This document shows positions 36,646-47,047 of a stretch of DNA of 64,000 nucleotides, piece after piece. Within the stretch, counting starts at the first letter, position 1. Each line of letters opens with the position of its first letter. This DNA comes from an uncultured Lachnospiraceae bacterium (lineage in GTDB: Bacteria; Bacillota; Clostridia; Lachnospirales; Lachnospiraceae). The stretch covers positions 166,332-230,331 of the forward strand of contig CANQBH010000001.1 of the NCBI GenBank assembly GCA_947589155.1, written 5' to 3'. The notes below the pieces were generated by a model, which was not told the DNA's origin, did no database searches, and saw only the letters and a program-made list of their open reading frames with translations. The position numbers and the translations under genes are program-made.

Positions 36646-38425
36646 ATGGGAAGAATGATAGTAACAAATGATCATCAGTGGAAAGGCAAACTTGTAGAGG
36701 AATTTACAGAAAGCGGTTTCCGCCTATCCGGCGATGATGGCGAGATAACTGTTTTCCATAAACTCAATATCAATAATGAAAATTATTATCAGGAGGGAGA
36801 AGACTGTATTGCATGTGCGGGCACGTTCATTTACAAAGAGGAAATTGGTGAAAAGGCTTTGTCTATATTTCTGCATGATGCAAAAGCAATAGGGAAAAGC
36901 AACATTCTTTCATTGAGAGAGCAGGCTGTCGGCATGTATGCAGTCGCTATGAGAATTGACGGTACGACTTATATCTTTGTTGATAATGAGAGTATTTATC
37001 AATTTTTTTATTTTGTTGACAACAACAGATATCTGGCGACATCAACCATATATCATATTGCGCAGCAGACACAGACAGATCTTGACAAAGAGCAGTTATT
37101 TAAATGGTTGAGCGTAAGATCGTATTACGACAGTTCTACTTGTTTTCAGGGTGTCCGTAAATTAGGAAAAGACGAATTGCTCGTAGCAAATGGAGAAATT
37201 TGTGAGATCCAAGAATATCCGGCTGAGAAAGTTTGTCTTCATCTGGATGATTTTGACAGGACGGCGGATGAATTGGAGAGGCAACTTGCCAATATTGGAA
37301 GAATAAAGAAAAAAGTCTTCCATAAATCTATCTTGTACTTGACTGGGGGGGGTAGATTCCCGTCTGGAATATGCTTTGAATGTATTTGAAGGCGAAAATG
37401 TAACGATTGGGTATTGGCTAGGAAAGGACAGAATCTCGAACGGTCGCGTAGAAGACGCCAAACTCTCACAAAGAATGGCGGAAATGTTTGGAAACAAATT
37501 TAGTTTGTTTGACGTATCAGAAGATCTGACATACAGTTTTGATCGTATCGACAAAAAGCAATGCGATAAATATGGCGAATGGGTGAATACTTTTGCAAAT
37601 AACACAAAGTGGAAAGAGATGTTTGCAAATTTAGATGAAGACATTGACTTTATCAATTTTGGCGCGATGTCGGAACCTTTAAGGGATGATTATGGCTTTG
37701 CAAAAAATTATAAACGACCGTATTCGTTTGAACAATTTGTGCGGGATGAATTCTGTCATTTGAACATAGCGGAAAAACTCTTTAAAGATCAATCAGGAAA
37801 GATCCAAGAGGCAATAGGCAATGCAGCAAAATGTAATTTTGTCACACCGGAGATGGATTTAAGCGATCTCACATATCAGGATTGCGACCGTCTGGTTGCC
37901 GAACAATATTATGTTTTGGAAGACTGGGCGTATTGTATTGCCAATATGTTTTGTTACAGTTTCCCGACGCTTGGCATGAAAGCAACGCATGATGTAGCAG
38001 TGTCTATGGATCCGGATTATAAAAAGGGAAGCAAGTTGCATATAGAATTGATTCATCGGTTTTGCGATGAACTCTTAGAGGTTCCTATTTTTTCCAGACA
38101 TGCCTATGCGGAGTTGGACAGAAGATCCGGAAGGATCACAAGCAGTCTCTTCAGCCGTGTAAGAAGGGCGCTGATTCCAAAATTATCAGGGACATGGTTG
38201 TTTGAAAAAGTGGCGGTCGGTATGCTTGCTAATATTATTTGGCCGCAGATGAAAGAGGATAAGAGTATTTTTGAGATATGCCATAACCGTTTGGTTCATT
38301 CTAAGACTGTGCAAAAGAATAAAATAGAGGTGAATGAGCCAAAGTCGATCACTGAGATTGATGTGACGGCGTATTCCTCAACAGTCGCATTTATATTGAT
38401 GTTGGATTGCATATGGGAGAATTGA
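36646..38425 (+). CDS. Asparagine-synthase-like amidotransferase B (phase-OFF at G8)
   Basis: A tandem paralogue of A, again 592 residues when the frames are joined. The first frame ends at 37389 (247 residues, LTGGGRFPSG...); the second, from DSRLEYALNV, runs to 38425. Seven G would give LTGGVDSRLEY. A and B share long near-identical stretches (for example GYWLGKDRISNGRVEDAK and the last ~100 residues) but differ elsewhere, so substrate choice may differ. Like A it lacks Cys2. Its 3' end overlaps the next membrane-protein gene by 13 bases, so switching it off may also reduce that protein's translation. Confidence 0.85.
37345..37352 (+). repeat. Poly-G phase-variation tract, G8 (gene OFF)
   Basis: Eight G at the same codons as in paralogue A (after ACT rather than ACG, so the in-frame length is seven or ten). 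Confidence 0.9.
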
Positions 38426-40155
38426 TCGCTAAAGTAAGAAAAAACAAAATATGCTGCGCTTTATTGATGACGGTCATACAGTTTGCAGTTGGTCTGCTTT
38501 TTTTTGAGCCAACAGAAAAATCCGATGATTTTGATATGTGTTGTTTTTTGTACGGCGCATTTGATGGCAACTATGATTATCACATGCTTTATCCGCATCC
38601 GCTATTAGGACGTCTATTGGTGTGTTTACTTCGGTGGGTACCGAATCTGCCTTGGTATGCGATCTATATGACATCTATGGTTTTTATATCATGCTTCTGT
38701 TTCCATTATCTTTTTATAAGCGAATATGGAAGCAAACCGGCTTTTGGCGTAGCATATGCAATCGTCAGTTTTTTGATTATTTACGATTTTTTCATACGTT
38801 TTACATTTACAAAGATCGCCGGACTGGTAGCGATCGCTGGGATGCTGTTGCTGTCGTATGCAATATATCATCGGAAATATATGCGGTGGATCCCGTTGGC
38901 GATTCTTTTGCTGATAAATTCACTGTTGATGCGCGATCTGGCAACTGTTGCGGTCATGGGATTGTTCTTGTCTCTTTACGGGATTTATTTTATCGAGAAC
39001 AGAAAGCAAATTTTTTCCAGCAGATTTCTAAAAACAACGGTAAAGATATTCTTGCTTTCCGCTTGTATTTTGGGTGCAAGCCGGCTATCCGCTATTACGA
39101 CGCAAAATGCGTATGATGCTACGGAGGATTGGAGATTCTATATGGATAGCAATCCTGCGCGCGCGGGTGTGTATGATTACGGAGTCCCTTCTTATAAGGA
39201 CTATGCAGAAGAATATGAGGCGCTTGGCGTATCGGAAAATGATTATAAAATGTGGTTTGTAGATTATAATTACAGCGACAGGGACGTTCTTACGATTGAA
39301 CTTCTGCAGGACATAGCAAGTATAAGATCTGAATCTAAGAAAGATTTTTGGGACACTGTATTAGAGGGAACGCGTTACTGTTTTATCAACATTTCTTCAC
39401 AAGTTATTATGGCGGGATTTGTTCTTGCGGCACTTGTGTTTTTTCTTTTTTCTGCAAAAGGAGATCTTTGGAAAGGACAGATCATCCTAGTTGCTATGAT
39501 GGGAGGATATCTTTACTTATATTTGCGAGGCAGAGTACAGTCTCATGTTGACGCCATCATTATTTTAACGGGGATCATACTTCTTATTTTTACATTGCGA
39601 CCCCAAGCCGTTAGTATGAAAGAAAAGATAGGGTTTTCGATTTTGTCTTTGGCGGTCGGGATCTTTGCAATAGGATGGTTTTATGAAGCGTTTGCGCATA
39701 GTTCTTATTATTATAAAGGCAGCAGTGAATTTGTTTTGTCATATCGAGAGCAAATGGAACAAAATTATGACAGGCTGAGCATACTTTCCAAAGATCATGA
39801 CCACTTATATTTGATAGGGGCGCTGGAAACAGGTGTGACCTATCCGGCTTTTACGGTCACATCCGAAGTTGTGGAACGCGATTTTTATGGAAATCTCTTT
39901 CTGATGAATGAGTATAGTATGCCGACATACGGATATACGGTCAAACGTTTTTTTGGTGAAGGCGAATCTTTATATGGAAATATTGTAAACAATGATAAGG
40001 TGTATTATTGCGCAATGGATAAGGAGAGAGATTATTCAGAGACCATAGCAACATATCTGAGTGAGCATTATCAAGAAGATACGCACGCAAAATTAGTGAA
40101 AGAAATAGATGGTATGATGATTTACAGATTTATAAGCAGGGGGAAAGTCAAATGA
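38413..40155 (+). CDS. Large multi-pass membrane protein, putative GT-C glycosyltransferase A
   Basis: 580 residues. About 11 membrane segments with an early acidic loop (KSDDFDM, residues ~36-42) and a C-terminal soluble domain (~residues 450-580). The DxD-like early loop and length fit GT-C enzymes that use polyprenyl-phosphate sugars outside the membrane; I cannot name the family. It is distantly like the protein at 57623 (both have LYG... then a P..WY motif after the first loop). It starts inside amidotransferase B and joins the next gene by ATGA. Confidence 0.6.
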   Translation: MGELIAKVRKNKICCALLMTVIQFAVGLLFFEPTEKSDDFDMCCFLYGAFDGNYDYHMLYPHPLLGRLLVCLLRWVPNLPWYAIYMTSMVFISCFCFHYLFISEYGSKPAFGVAYAIVSFLIIYDFFIRFTFTKIAGLVAIAGMLLLSYAIYHRKYMRWIPLAILLLINSLLMRDLATVAVMGLFLSLYGIYFIENRKQIFSSRFLKTTVKIFLLSACILGASRLSAITTQNAYDATEDWRFYMDSNPARAGVYDYGVPSYKDYAEEYEALGVSENDYKMWFVDYNYSDRDVLTIELLQDIASIRSESKKDFWDTVLEGTRYCFINISSQVIMAGFVLAALVFFLFSAKGDLWKGQIILVAMMGGYLYLYLRGRVQSHVDAIIILTGIILLIFTLRPQAVSMKEKIGFSILSLAVGIFAIGWFYEAFAHSSYYYKGSSEFVLSYREQMEQNYDRLSILSKDHDHLYLIGALETGVTYPAFTVTSEVVERDFYGNLFLMNEYSMPTYGYTVKRFFGEGESLYGNIVNNDKVYYCAMDKERDYSETIATYLSEHYQEDTHAKLVKEIDGMMIYRFISRGKVK

Positions 40156-41114
40156 AAAATCTTTTAATCGTAGGATGCGGAAATATTGGTTTCCGGCATT
40201 TACAGGGAACTCTTGAGTATCTCGGGGGGGGCAATGAACATTTAACCGTTTATTGTGTAGACAAAGATAAGGAGGCACTGGACAGATGTCTTGCTGAGGC
40301 TGCATCAAGGAATATTCTCGTCAGGGTGACTTCAGAAATGTCCTCTTTACCAAAGTCGATAGAACTAGCAATTATAGCGACAGCATCCGCCGTCAGAAGG
40401 GAGGTGTTTGATCAACTCGTATCCGTATGTAATATAAAATATATTATATTTGAAAAAGTGCTTTTTCAAAAAGTAGAAGATTATCATTATGTGAAGAAAA
40501 AACTGCATGAACTTCATATCTGCGCATGGGTTAATTGTCCGAGGCGAGGCATGGAACTGTGGCATACCTTAAAAGGACTTCTGGAAAAAGAAGAAACTTA
40601 TGAGATCTGTATTTCCGGAGGAAATTGGGGATTGTGCTGCAATACGGTACATTATTTAGACGCTATTTGCTATCTGACAGAAAACACAAAAATGCTCCAG
40701 ATCAAAAAAATGAAAATGGATGGACCGCCTGTCGCAGCCAAAAGAGTTGGATATAAGGAGGCTTATGGAACCATCCTAGGATCGTGCGGGAAATGCACTG
40801 GTTTTACGATTTCCTGTCAGGACGATAGCAGCGCACTCCTTTGTAAAGTGATTGGAAAAAGGCAATATGTAATCGATGAAACCAGAGGAGAGTTGACGGT
40901 GTTGGAGAGCGGGCATGAGGTTCAAAAACTGCATTTTCAGGCGCAATATGTCTCACACCTTACCGGTATTTTTGTAAGAGAGATTTTGGAACAGGGAGAT
41001 TGCGAGTTGACGACCTTCGAAGACTCGGTTATTATACACGAAGGCTTTATCGAACGGCTGGGAGAGTATTTTGCGGAGTATGGATATGGCGACGGAAGTT
41101 GCCCTATTACTTGA
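40152..41114 (+). CDS. Gfo/Idh/MocA-type sugar dehydrogenase 1 (phase-ON at G8)
   Basis: 320 residues. The NAD-binding GCGNIGFRH is at residues 8-16, and FEKVLF near residue 100 stands where related enzymes have the EKP motif. Members oxidise or isomerise nucleotide sugars. A G8 run encodes residues ~25-27 (YLGGGNEH); it is in frame here, but seven or nine G would stop translation within a few codons. The usual catalytic EKP is altered (EKV), so activity may differ from the family. ATGA overlap with the preceding membrane-protein gene. Confidence 0.75.
   Translation: MKNLLIVGCGNIGFRHLQGTLEYLGGGNEHLTVYCVDKDKEALDRCLAEAASRNILVRVTSEMSSLPKSIELAIIATASAVRREVFDQLVSVCNIKYIIFEKVLFQKVEDYHYVKKKLHELHICAWVNCPRRGMELWHTLKGLLEKEETYEICISGGNWGLCCNTVHYLDAICYLTENTKMLQIKKMKMDGPPVAAKRVGYKEAYGTILGSCGKCTGFTISCQDDSSALLCKVIGKRQYVIDETRGELTVLESGHEVQKLHFQAQYVSHLTGIFVREILEQGDCELTTFEDSVIIHEGFIERLGEYFAEYGYGDGSCPIT
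40224..40231 (+). repeat. Poly-G phase-variation tract, G8 (gene ON)
   Basis: Eight G near the 5' end of dehydrogenase 1. With seven G the frame reads GGAMNI then stop; with nine it reads GGGQ then stop. Confidence 0.85.
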
Positions 41115-41136
41115 TAGAAAATGGAGGAAGATGATA

Positions 41137-42105
41137 ATGGATACAAATAAAAAAGTACTTTTGATTGGTCCGGGCAATATGGGACTGGAGTACAGCAAAG
41201 TTTTAGAGGGATTGGATGTTTCTTATGATGTGCTTGGGCGTGGAAAGCAAAGTGCGGATCATTTTTATTCGGTAACGGGAAAGAGCGTAATCAGAAAAAC
41301 GGTAGACGAATATTTCACGCAAACATCTTCCAAACCAACGCATGCTATTATCGCCACGGATGTACTTTCATTATCTAAGTGTGTTCTTGACGTAATGGAA
41401 TATGGTGTTAGAAATATATTGATCGAGAAACCGGCGGGACTATCTGCTCTTGAGATATCCGAAGTTGTAAAAAAAGCAGAGGAAACAGGAAGCAATGTTT
41501 TTGTTGCTTATAACAGGCGGTTTTATGCGGCTACGGAACGGGCAAGAGAAATCATACGCGAAGATGGTGGAGTGTCGTCATTTTCATTTGAATTTACGGA
41601 ATGGCCCAATACTTTTCTGCCAATGTATGAAGAACGACAGGAAATTTTAAGATCATGGTTTCTGTGTAATAGCACACATGTGGTGGATCTGGCGTTCTTT
41701 TTAGGTGGAAGACCGGTGACAATGGCGGCGAATGTTTCAGGAGGACTTGATTGGCACCCGCAAAGTAGTATTTTTGCCGGAACAGGTGTCACTGACAGAA
41801 ATGCGTTATTTACGTATCAGGCAAATTGGGAGGCTCCGGGAAGATGGGGCGTCGAGGTGCTGACAAAGAAGCACCGGCTTTATTTCCGTCCTATGGAAAA
41901 ATTGCAGATTCAAGAATTGGATTCTGTAAAGATCAGTATGGTGGAACTGGATGATACGGACGATGTCACATATAAGCCAGGACTATATAAACAAACGCAG
42001 GCATTTTTACATGCTAGGTGTGAGGATATGAAAACGATTGTCGAGCAGTTAAGCGATATGGAATTGTATCATATCATTGAAACAGGTGGAACGATAAACG
42101 AGTAG
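41137..42105 (+). CDS. Gfo/Idh/MocA-type sugar dehydrogenase 2
   Basis: 322 residues. It has VLLIGPGNMGLEY at the N-terminus, LIEKPAGLSA (about residue 93) as the EKP motif, AYNRRFY and a C-terminal alpha/beta domain. ATG 41137 has GGAGG nine bases before it. Its start region overlaps no other gene. It follows dehydrogenase 1 and precedes the flippase. It probably modifies a nucleotide sugar of the island, but the substrate is unknown. Confidence 0.82.
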   Translation: MDTNKKVLLIGPGNMGLEYSKVLEGLDVSYDVLGRGKQSADHFYSVTGKSVIRKTVDEYFTQTSSKPTHAIIATDVLSLSKCVLDVMEYGVRNILIEKPAGLSALEISEVVKKAEETGSNVFVAYNRRFYAATERAREIIREDGGVSSFSFEFTEWPNTFLPMYEERQEILRSWFLCNSTHVVDLAFFLGGRPVTMAANVSGGLDWHPQSSIFAGTGVTDRNALFTYQANWEAPGRWGVEVLTKKHRLYFRPMEKLQIQELDSVKISMVELDDTDDVTYKPGLYKQTQAFLHARCEDMKTIVEQLSDMELYHIIETGGTINE

Positions 42106-42130
42106 GGATATAGCGGATCATATTAGTGCG

Positions 42131-43564
42131 ATGAATTTTCAGAAAATAAAGGACATATTTCATAATAGTGTATTCAAATATGGAATGACCGGCATAGTGA
42201 CGACGGTATTAGTGAGGGCAGTTAATCTGATCAGCATACCGATCTTTACAAGATTGCTTGCGACATCAGATTATGGGTCATGTGATGTTTTTTTCTCGGC
42301 ATCGTATATCCTTTATTTCTTTTTTGGATTATCGGCATTTAGTATAGTAGAGCGGGCGTTTATTGATTTCAAACAGGATATCAACAAATATATGTCGACA
42401 GTCATGAGTATGACGCTGATCCATACGCTGATCATTACGTTGTTTGTAAACGCTTTATGTAGTTTTTATCCGAATCTTCGTAGTGAAAGAGCGTCGTTGA
42501 ACGCATTGATCCTGTATAGTTATATGCTCTTTATCACGACTTATAAAGTCTCAGAATTAAATTATAAGTTTCAATATAAAACATGTATGTTTTATATTTT
42601 GTCATATGTGATAGCCAATGTCGTGCTTTCTATTCTGTTTATTTTGACAGATTGTTTTTCTTCTGCTTATTGGGACAGGATTAACGGTGCGTTATTTCCG
42701 ACGGCCATTGCTGGAATAGGCGCTTTTCTCCTATATCAGATCAGAGGCGGATGGAGCATAAAAAAACAGTATATACAATATACGCTGAAATACGCAGTAC
42801 CGCTAATACCGAATGGGATTAGTCTTATATTGCTCAGTAATGCCGATAGGATCATGATCAAATATTATTATGGCGCGACATATGCAGCGATATATGCAGT
42901 CACATATACCAGTGGGATCTTATTAACCGTCGCTATCGAAGGGATCAATAAGGTTTATCTTCCGGTCTTTTTCCGCAAGATGGAAAAGAAGGAATATAAG
43001 GATGTCACATATTATCAGAAGATCATTATTTTTGGAATGTGCGCGTTGAGCGTATTGATGCTTAGTATTTCTCCTGAGGTGACGGTGTTGTTTGGCGGCG
43101 CAGCATATAAAGAGGGACAGCAGTTTGTGAACTGGATCATTTTGGCCACGTTTATCAATTTTTTATATACCATTTATTATAATATAGAATATTATCATAA
43201 AAAGGTTGTATGGATTACAACGGGGACGATCATCAGCACTGCAATCAATATCGTATTGAATTTTATCTTCCTTCCAATTTGCGGCTATCAATTTGGCGCG
43301 GTATCAACGATCGCTGCCTATGTGTTTTTGTTGCTTATGCATATGCTGATCACAAGAAAAACCATTCCACAAAGACTGTTAAAGGATAGATTTGTGATCT
43401 TTATTTTGATTGCAATGCTGTGCGTTACATCGGTCATGCAGTTTATGATAGGATCGTTTGTTGTCAGGATCATCACAGGCATTTTGACCGCAGGTGCGTT
43501 TGCGTTGTGTATATTGGCGACGTATAAGAAGGCACTGGCAGATTCCGTAAAGTTTAGATTATGA
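42131..43564 (+). CDS. Oligosaccharide flippase (Wzx-like) 2
   Basis: 477 residues with about 12-14 membrane segments; RAVNLISIPIFTRLLATSDYG near the start is the typical polysaccharide exporter pattern. It would export a lipid-linked glycan of the low-GC island, distinct from the flippase at 18152. If the island's glycan were built only on cytoplasmic flagellin a flippase would not be needed, so its presence argues for a surface or wall-linked glycan as at least one product. Confidence 0.87.
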   Translation: MNFQKIKDIFHNSVFKYGMTGIVTTVLVRAVNLISIPIFTRLLATSDYGSCDVFFSASYILYFFFGLSAFSIVERAFIDFKQDINKYMSTVMSMTLIHTLIITLFVNALCSFYPNLRSERASLNALILYSYMLFITTYKVSELNYKFQYKTCMFYILSYVIANVVLSILFILTDCFSSAYWDRINGALFPTAIAGIGAFLLYQIRGGWSIKKQYIQYTLKYAVPLIPNGISLILLSNADRIMIKYYYGATYAAIYAVTYTSGILLTVAIEGINKVYLPVFFRKMEKKEYKDVTYYQKIIIFGMCALSVLMLSISPEVTVLFGGAAYKEGQQFVNWIILATFINFLYTIYYNIEYYHKKVVWITTGTIISTAINIVLNFIFLPICGYQFGAVSTIAAYVFLLLMHMLITRKTIPQRLLKDRFVIFILIAMLCVTSVMQFMIGSFVVRIITGILTAGAFALCILATYKKALADSVKFRL

Positions 43565-43591
43565 AACCATTCATGTAATAGGAGGCATATC

Positions 43592-44797
43592 ATGTTTGAT
43601 TTGGATCATTTCATAGGTGAATATGTTACGAAGCGGTCTGAAAGTATGTTTTTATCAGACATCACAAATAACAGGGAGCAGCTCATAGATAAAATACGGA
43701 AAAAAAGTATTTTGGTTATAGGGGGCGCCGGCAGTATAGGAAGTTCGTTTATCAAAGCGGTGCTTCCGTTTGAACCTAAAAGTCTGGTCGTTGTCGATCT
43801 TAATGAAAATGCGTTGGCGGAACTGACGAGGGATCTGAGAAGTACGGCAGGGATGTATGTACCGGATGATTATGTGACCTATCCAATGGACTATGCTTCG
43901 CCTGTATTTGAAAAGATGTTCTGCGGCAGGGAAGGGTTTGATATCGTCGCGAATTTCTCTGCGCATAAGCATGTGCGGAGCGAGAAAGACGTTTATTCTA
44001 TCGAAGCGTTGCTGCGCAATAATGTATTAAATGCGAAATCGCTTTTAGACTTACTGACAAAATATCCGCCTGAGGAATATTTTTGTGTATCTACGGATAA
44101 AGCGGCTAACCCTGTAAATATCATGGGGGCGAGCAAGCGCATAATGGAAGATCTGATTTTTAGTTATTCCGACCGTTTTCCGGTCAAGACTGCGCGATTT
44201 GCAAATGTGGCGTTTTCCAACGGTTCTCTGCCTGCGGGCTTCTTGGAACGGATGAATAAAAAGCAGCCGATCAGCGCACCGTCGGATGTGCGGCGGTATT
44301 TTGTTTCTCCGGAAGAGAGCGGACAGATTTGTATGCTTTCCTGCATGTTGGGACAAAATCGGGAGATCTTTTTTCCAAAATTATGCGAGGATCAGATGAC
44401 GACATTCGATGCGATCGCCATGGATCTAATTCAGGAATCCGGATATGACGTCGTTTTCTGTAATTCTGACAGCGAAGCGATAGAAAAGGCGGAGGACATT
44501 GTTCAAAGCGGGAAATATCCGGTTCATTTTGAGGTTTCCGATACATCGGGCGAGAAATCGTTTGAAGAATTTTATACGGAAGGGGAAACGGTTGATCTTG
44601 ACCGATTCTGCGCTTTAGGAGTCATTACGGACAAGCAGCGCTGCGACTTGGACAAGATAGATGAATTGCTGGATCGTCTTATGGCGTTGTTTAGTCAGGA
44701 TCATATCGAAAAAGCGGATATCGTATATGCCATGGAAAGATATCTGCCGAATTTCTCTCATATTGAAACCGGAAGATCTCTGGATGGCAAGATGTAG
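43592..44797 (+). CDS. legB: NDP-N-acetylglucosamine 4,6-dehydratase (LegB-like)
   Basis: 401 residues. An SDR enzyme of the polysaccharide-synthesis type: GGAGSIGSSF (about residue 46), FSAHKHV, VSTDKAANPVNIMGASKRIME (catalytic region) and FANVAFSNGS. In Campylobacter LegB acts on GDP-GlcNAc as the first committed step to legionaminic acid. The catalytic tyrosine of the usual YxxxK is replaced in this alignment by MGASK, as in CapD/LegB-type proteins. A good AGGAGG site precedes the ATG. It heads the legB-legC-ptmE-acetyltransferase-neuB-neuC block. Confidence 0.83.
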   Translation: MFDLDHFIGEYVTKRSESMFLSDITNNREQLIDKIRKKSILVIGGAGSIGSSFIKAVLPFEPKSLVVVDLNENALAELTRDLRSTAGMYVPDDYVTYPMDYASPVFEKMFCGREGFDIVANFSAHKHVRSEKDVYSIEALLRNNVLNAKSLLDLLTKYPPEEYFCVSTDKAANPVNIMGASKRIMEDLIFSYSDRFPVKTARFANVAFSNGSLPAGFLERMNKKQPISAPSDVRRYFVSPEESGQICMLSCMLGQNREIFFPKLCEDQMTTFDAIAMDLIQESGYDVVFCNSDSEAIEKAEDIVQSGKYPVHFEVSDTSGEKSFEEFYTEGETVDLDRFCALGVITDKQRCDLDKIDELLDRLMALFSQDHIEKADIVYAMERYLPNFSHIETGRSLDGKM

Positions 44798-44826
44798 GGT
44801 TTTTTTCAAGAAAGAAGGGCATGAGG

Positions 44827-46002
44827 ATGATACCTTTATCGATTCCTAATTTTGAAGGTAATGAAAAAAAATATGTAGAAGATGCCGTGGAGCAGGGTTG
44901 GGTCTCTACGGGCGGCGCTTATATCACGCAACTGGAAAACATGATGGCGGGATATTTAAGGGCGGAGAGCGTCGCGGCTTGTCAGAGCGGAACGGCTGCG
45001 CTGCATCTGTCTTTAGTGGATGCCGGCGTTGGTGCAGAAGATATGGTGATCGTACCGACGCTTACTTTTATTGCAGCGGTCAATCCCGTCAAATATCAGC
45101 AGGCCGAACCGATTTTTATGGATTGTGATGAAACGCTATGTATAGATCCTAAAAAACTCAGAAAGTTTTGTGAAGAAGAATGTGACGATATTGATGGCAG
45201 GCTGATCTATAAAGGAAACGGCAAACAGATAAAAGCGGTTGTTGTGGTTCATGTTTTCGGAAATCTTGCAGATATGGAACAGATCATGGAGATTGCAGAA
45301 GACCATCACCTGATCGTTATTGAAGATGCCACGGAGGCTTTGGGAACGCATTATATCGGCGGGCGTTTTGAAGGAAAATATGCCGGAACCATAGGGCACT
45401 ATGGCGCATTTTCATTTAATGGGAACAAGATCATTACGACCGGCGGCGGTGGAGCGGCGATTGCGCGGACCGGAGAAATGACGGAACATATCAAATATCT
45501 TTCCACACAGGCAAAGGATGATCCGCATCTTTATATTCATAATGAAGTGGGATATAACTACCGAATGACGAATTTGCAGGCGGCGCTTGGTGTTGCACAA
45601 CTGGAAGAATTGCCGGAGTTTATACGGAGAAAGCAAAGGAATTACGCACTGTATCAGGAATTGTTCAGTGATATGCCGTTAGTAAAGATCTTGCCGTTTC
45701 GGGAAGGGACAGATTCCAATCAGTGGTTTTATGCACTGGATCTGTCTATGGAAAAGATCTGTGGAAGTCTGTATGATGTTATGAATGAGATGGAAAAGCG
45801 CGGTGTACAGACGCGGGCAATATGGGGACTGGTACATGAACAAAAACCATATAAAAACGCGATCGCGTATCAGATCGAGAAGGCGGTTTATTATAGCGGC
45901 AGGATCTTAAATATACCGTGCAGTACGCAGATCACAGAACAGGAGATACGGGAGGTCGCATCCGTACTTACAGATGTTTTGGGAGAAATGTCATATGAAT
46001 AA
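44827..46002 (+). CDS. legC: Aminotransferase, LegC-like (DegT/DnrJ/EryC1)
   Basis: 391 residues. It starts MIPLSIPNFEGNE and has EQGWVSTGGAY, SGTAALHLSL, the DATEALG aspartate and the PLP-lysine segment SFNGNKIITTGGGG, all as in LegC. It adds the 4-amino group to the 4-keto-6-deoxy intermediate. ATG 44821 is an alternative start two codons earlier. It overlaps the next gene by eight bases. Confidence 0.88.
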   Translation: MIPLSIPNFEGNEKKYVEDAVEQGWVSTGGAYITQLENMMAGYLRAESVAACQSGTAALHLSLVDAGVGAEDMVIVPTLTFIAAVNPVKYQQAEPIFMDCDETLCIDPKKLRKFCEEECDDIDGRLIYKGNGKQIKAVVVVHVFGNLADMEQIMEIAEDHHLIVIEDATEALGTHYIGGRFEGKYAGTIGHYGAFSFNGNKIITTGGGGAAIARTGEMTEHIKYLSTQAKDDPHLYIHNEVGYNYRMTNLQAALGVAQLEELPEFIRRKQRNYALYQELFSDMPLVKILPFREGTDSNQWFYALDLSMEKICGSLYDVMNEMEKRGVQTRAIWGLVHEQKPYKNAIAYQIEKAVYYSGRILNIPCSTQITEQEIREVASVLTDVLGEMSYE

Positions 46003-47047
46003 AACATATCTGGAGCGCTATCTGGCAAACGAAAATACGAAACTGATAGATGCCATGAATATGATCGATCAGAATGCTGACGGCGTGCTTTTCGTATTAA
46101 ATGAAGAAGGAAAATTGTACGGTGCTGTTTCAGACGGAGATATCAGGCGATGGATCTTAGGAAACGGCGTACTGGATACAGAGATCAAAAAGATCATGAA
46201 TATGTCGCCGAAGTATTTATTCGAGGAAGACAGACGGCTTGCCAGAGAGACGATGGAACGCTATAACGTACGCGCAATTCCTATTGTAGATCATTCGCTG
46301 CGTGTTGTTGATATGGAGACCCTGAAGAAGCGAAAGGTCGAAGAGACCGCATCGGTCAATGCGTCCGTTATCATTATGGCAGGGGGACAAGGGACAAGAC
46401 TGTATCCGCTCACCAAGATCCTGCCGAAGCCTTTGATACCAATAGGAGATATTCCTATTATGGAAAGGATCATCCATAATTTCTGCACATACGGGATGAA
46501 GGATTACTATATCACAGTGAATTACAAGAAAAATATGATCAAATCATATTTTTCTGAACAGGATACAGAGTATCAGTTGACTTACGTGGAAGAAGATCGC
46601 CCGTTGGGAACGGCGGGCAGCATACGGCTGATCGAAAAAAAGTTTAGCGACCCAATTTTTGTTACAAATTGTGATATACTGATTCAGGCGGATTATGCGG
46701 ATATCTATGAATATCACAAGAAGAACCATAATGCCATTACAATCGTCACATCTCTAAAGAATACGACCATTCCCTATGGCGTTATTCATGCGCAAGAGGA
46801 TGGTCAAGTCGTTGGAATGGAAGAAAAGCCATGCACTGCCTATTTTGTCAATACAGGAATGTATGTGATAGATCCTGCATTGATCGATCTCATCCCCGCT
46901 GATGAGTGTTTTCATATGACAGATCTGGTAGAAAAAGTACTCGGATCCGGACAGCGGGTCGGAATGTATCCGGTAAGTGAAGAAGCTTTTCTGGACATGG
47001 GAGAATTTGAGGAAATGAAGCGCATGGAGGAAAGGATAAAACAATGA
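45995..47047 (+). CDS. ptmE: CBS-domain sugar nucleotidyltransferase (PtmE-like)
   Basis: 350 residues. Two CBS domains (residues ~1-120; GVLFVLNEEGKLYGAVSDGDIRR, VRAIPIVD) are fused to a nucleotidyltransferase ([22 protein letters not shown] from ~130). This fusion matches PtmE, which makes GDP-glucosamine from glucosamine-1-phosphate and GTP in Campylobacter legionaminic synthesis. GlmM, encoded in the window, could supply the substrate. ATG 45995 overlaps the legC end; it joins the acetyltransferase gene by ATGA. Confidence 0.85.
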   Translation: MNKTYLERYLANENTKLIDAMNMIDQNADGVLFVLNEEGKLYGAVSDGDIRRWILGNGVLDTEIKKIMNMSPKYLFEEDRRLARETMERYNVRAIPIVDHSLRVVDMETLKKRKVEETASVNASVIIMAGGQGTRLYPLTKILPKPLIPIGDIPIMERIIHNFCTYGMKDYYITVNYKKNMIKSYFSEQDTEYQLTYVEEDRPLGTAGSIRLIEKKFSDPIFVTNCDILIQADYADIYEYHKKNHNAITIVTSLKNTTIPYGVIHAQEDGQVVGMEEKPCTAYFVNTGMYVIDPALIDLIPADECFHMTDLVEKVLGSGQRVGMYPVSEEAFLDMGEFEEMKRMEERIKQ

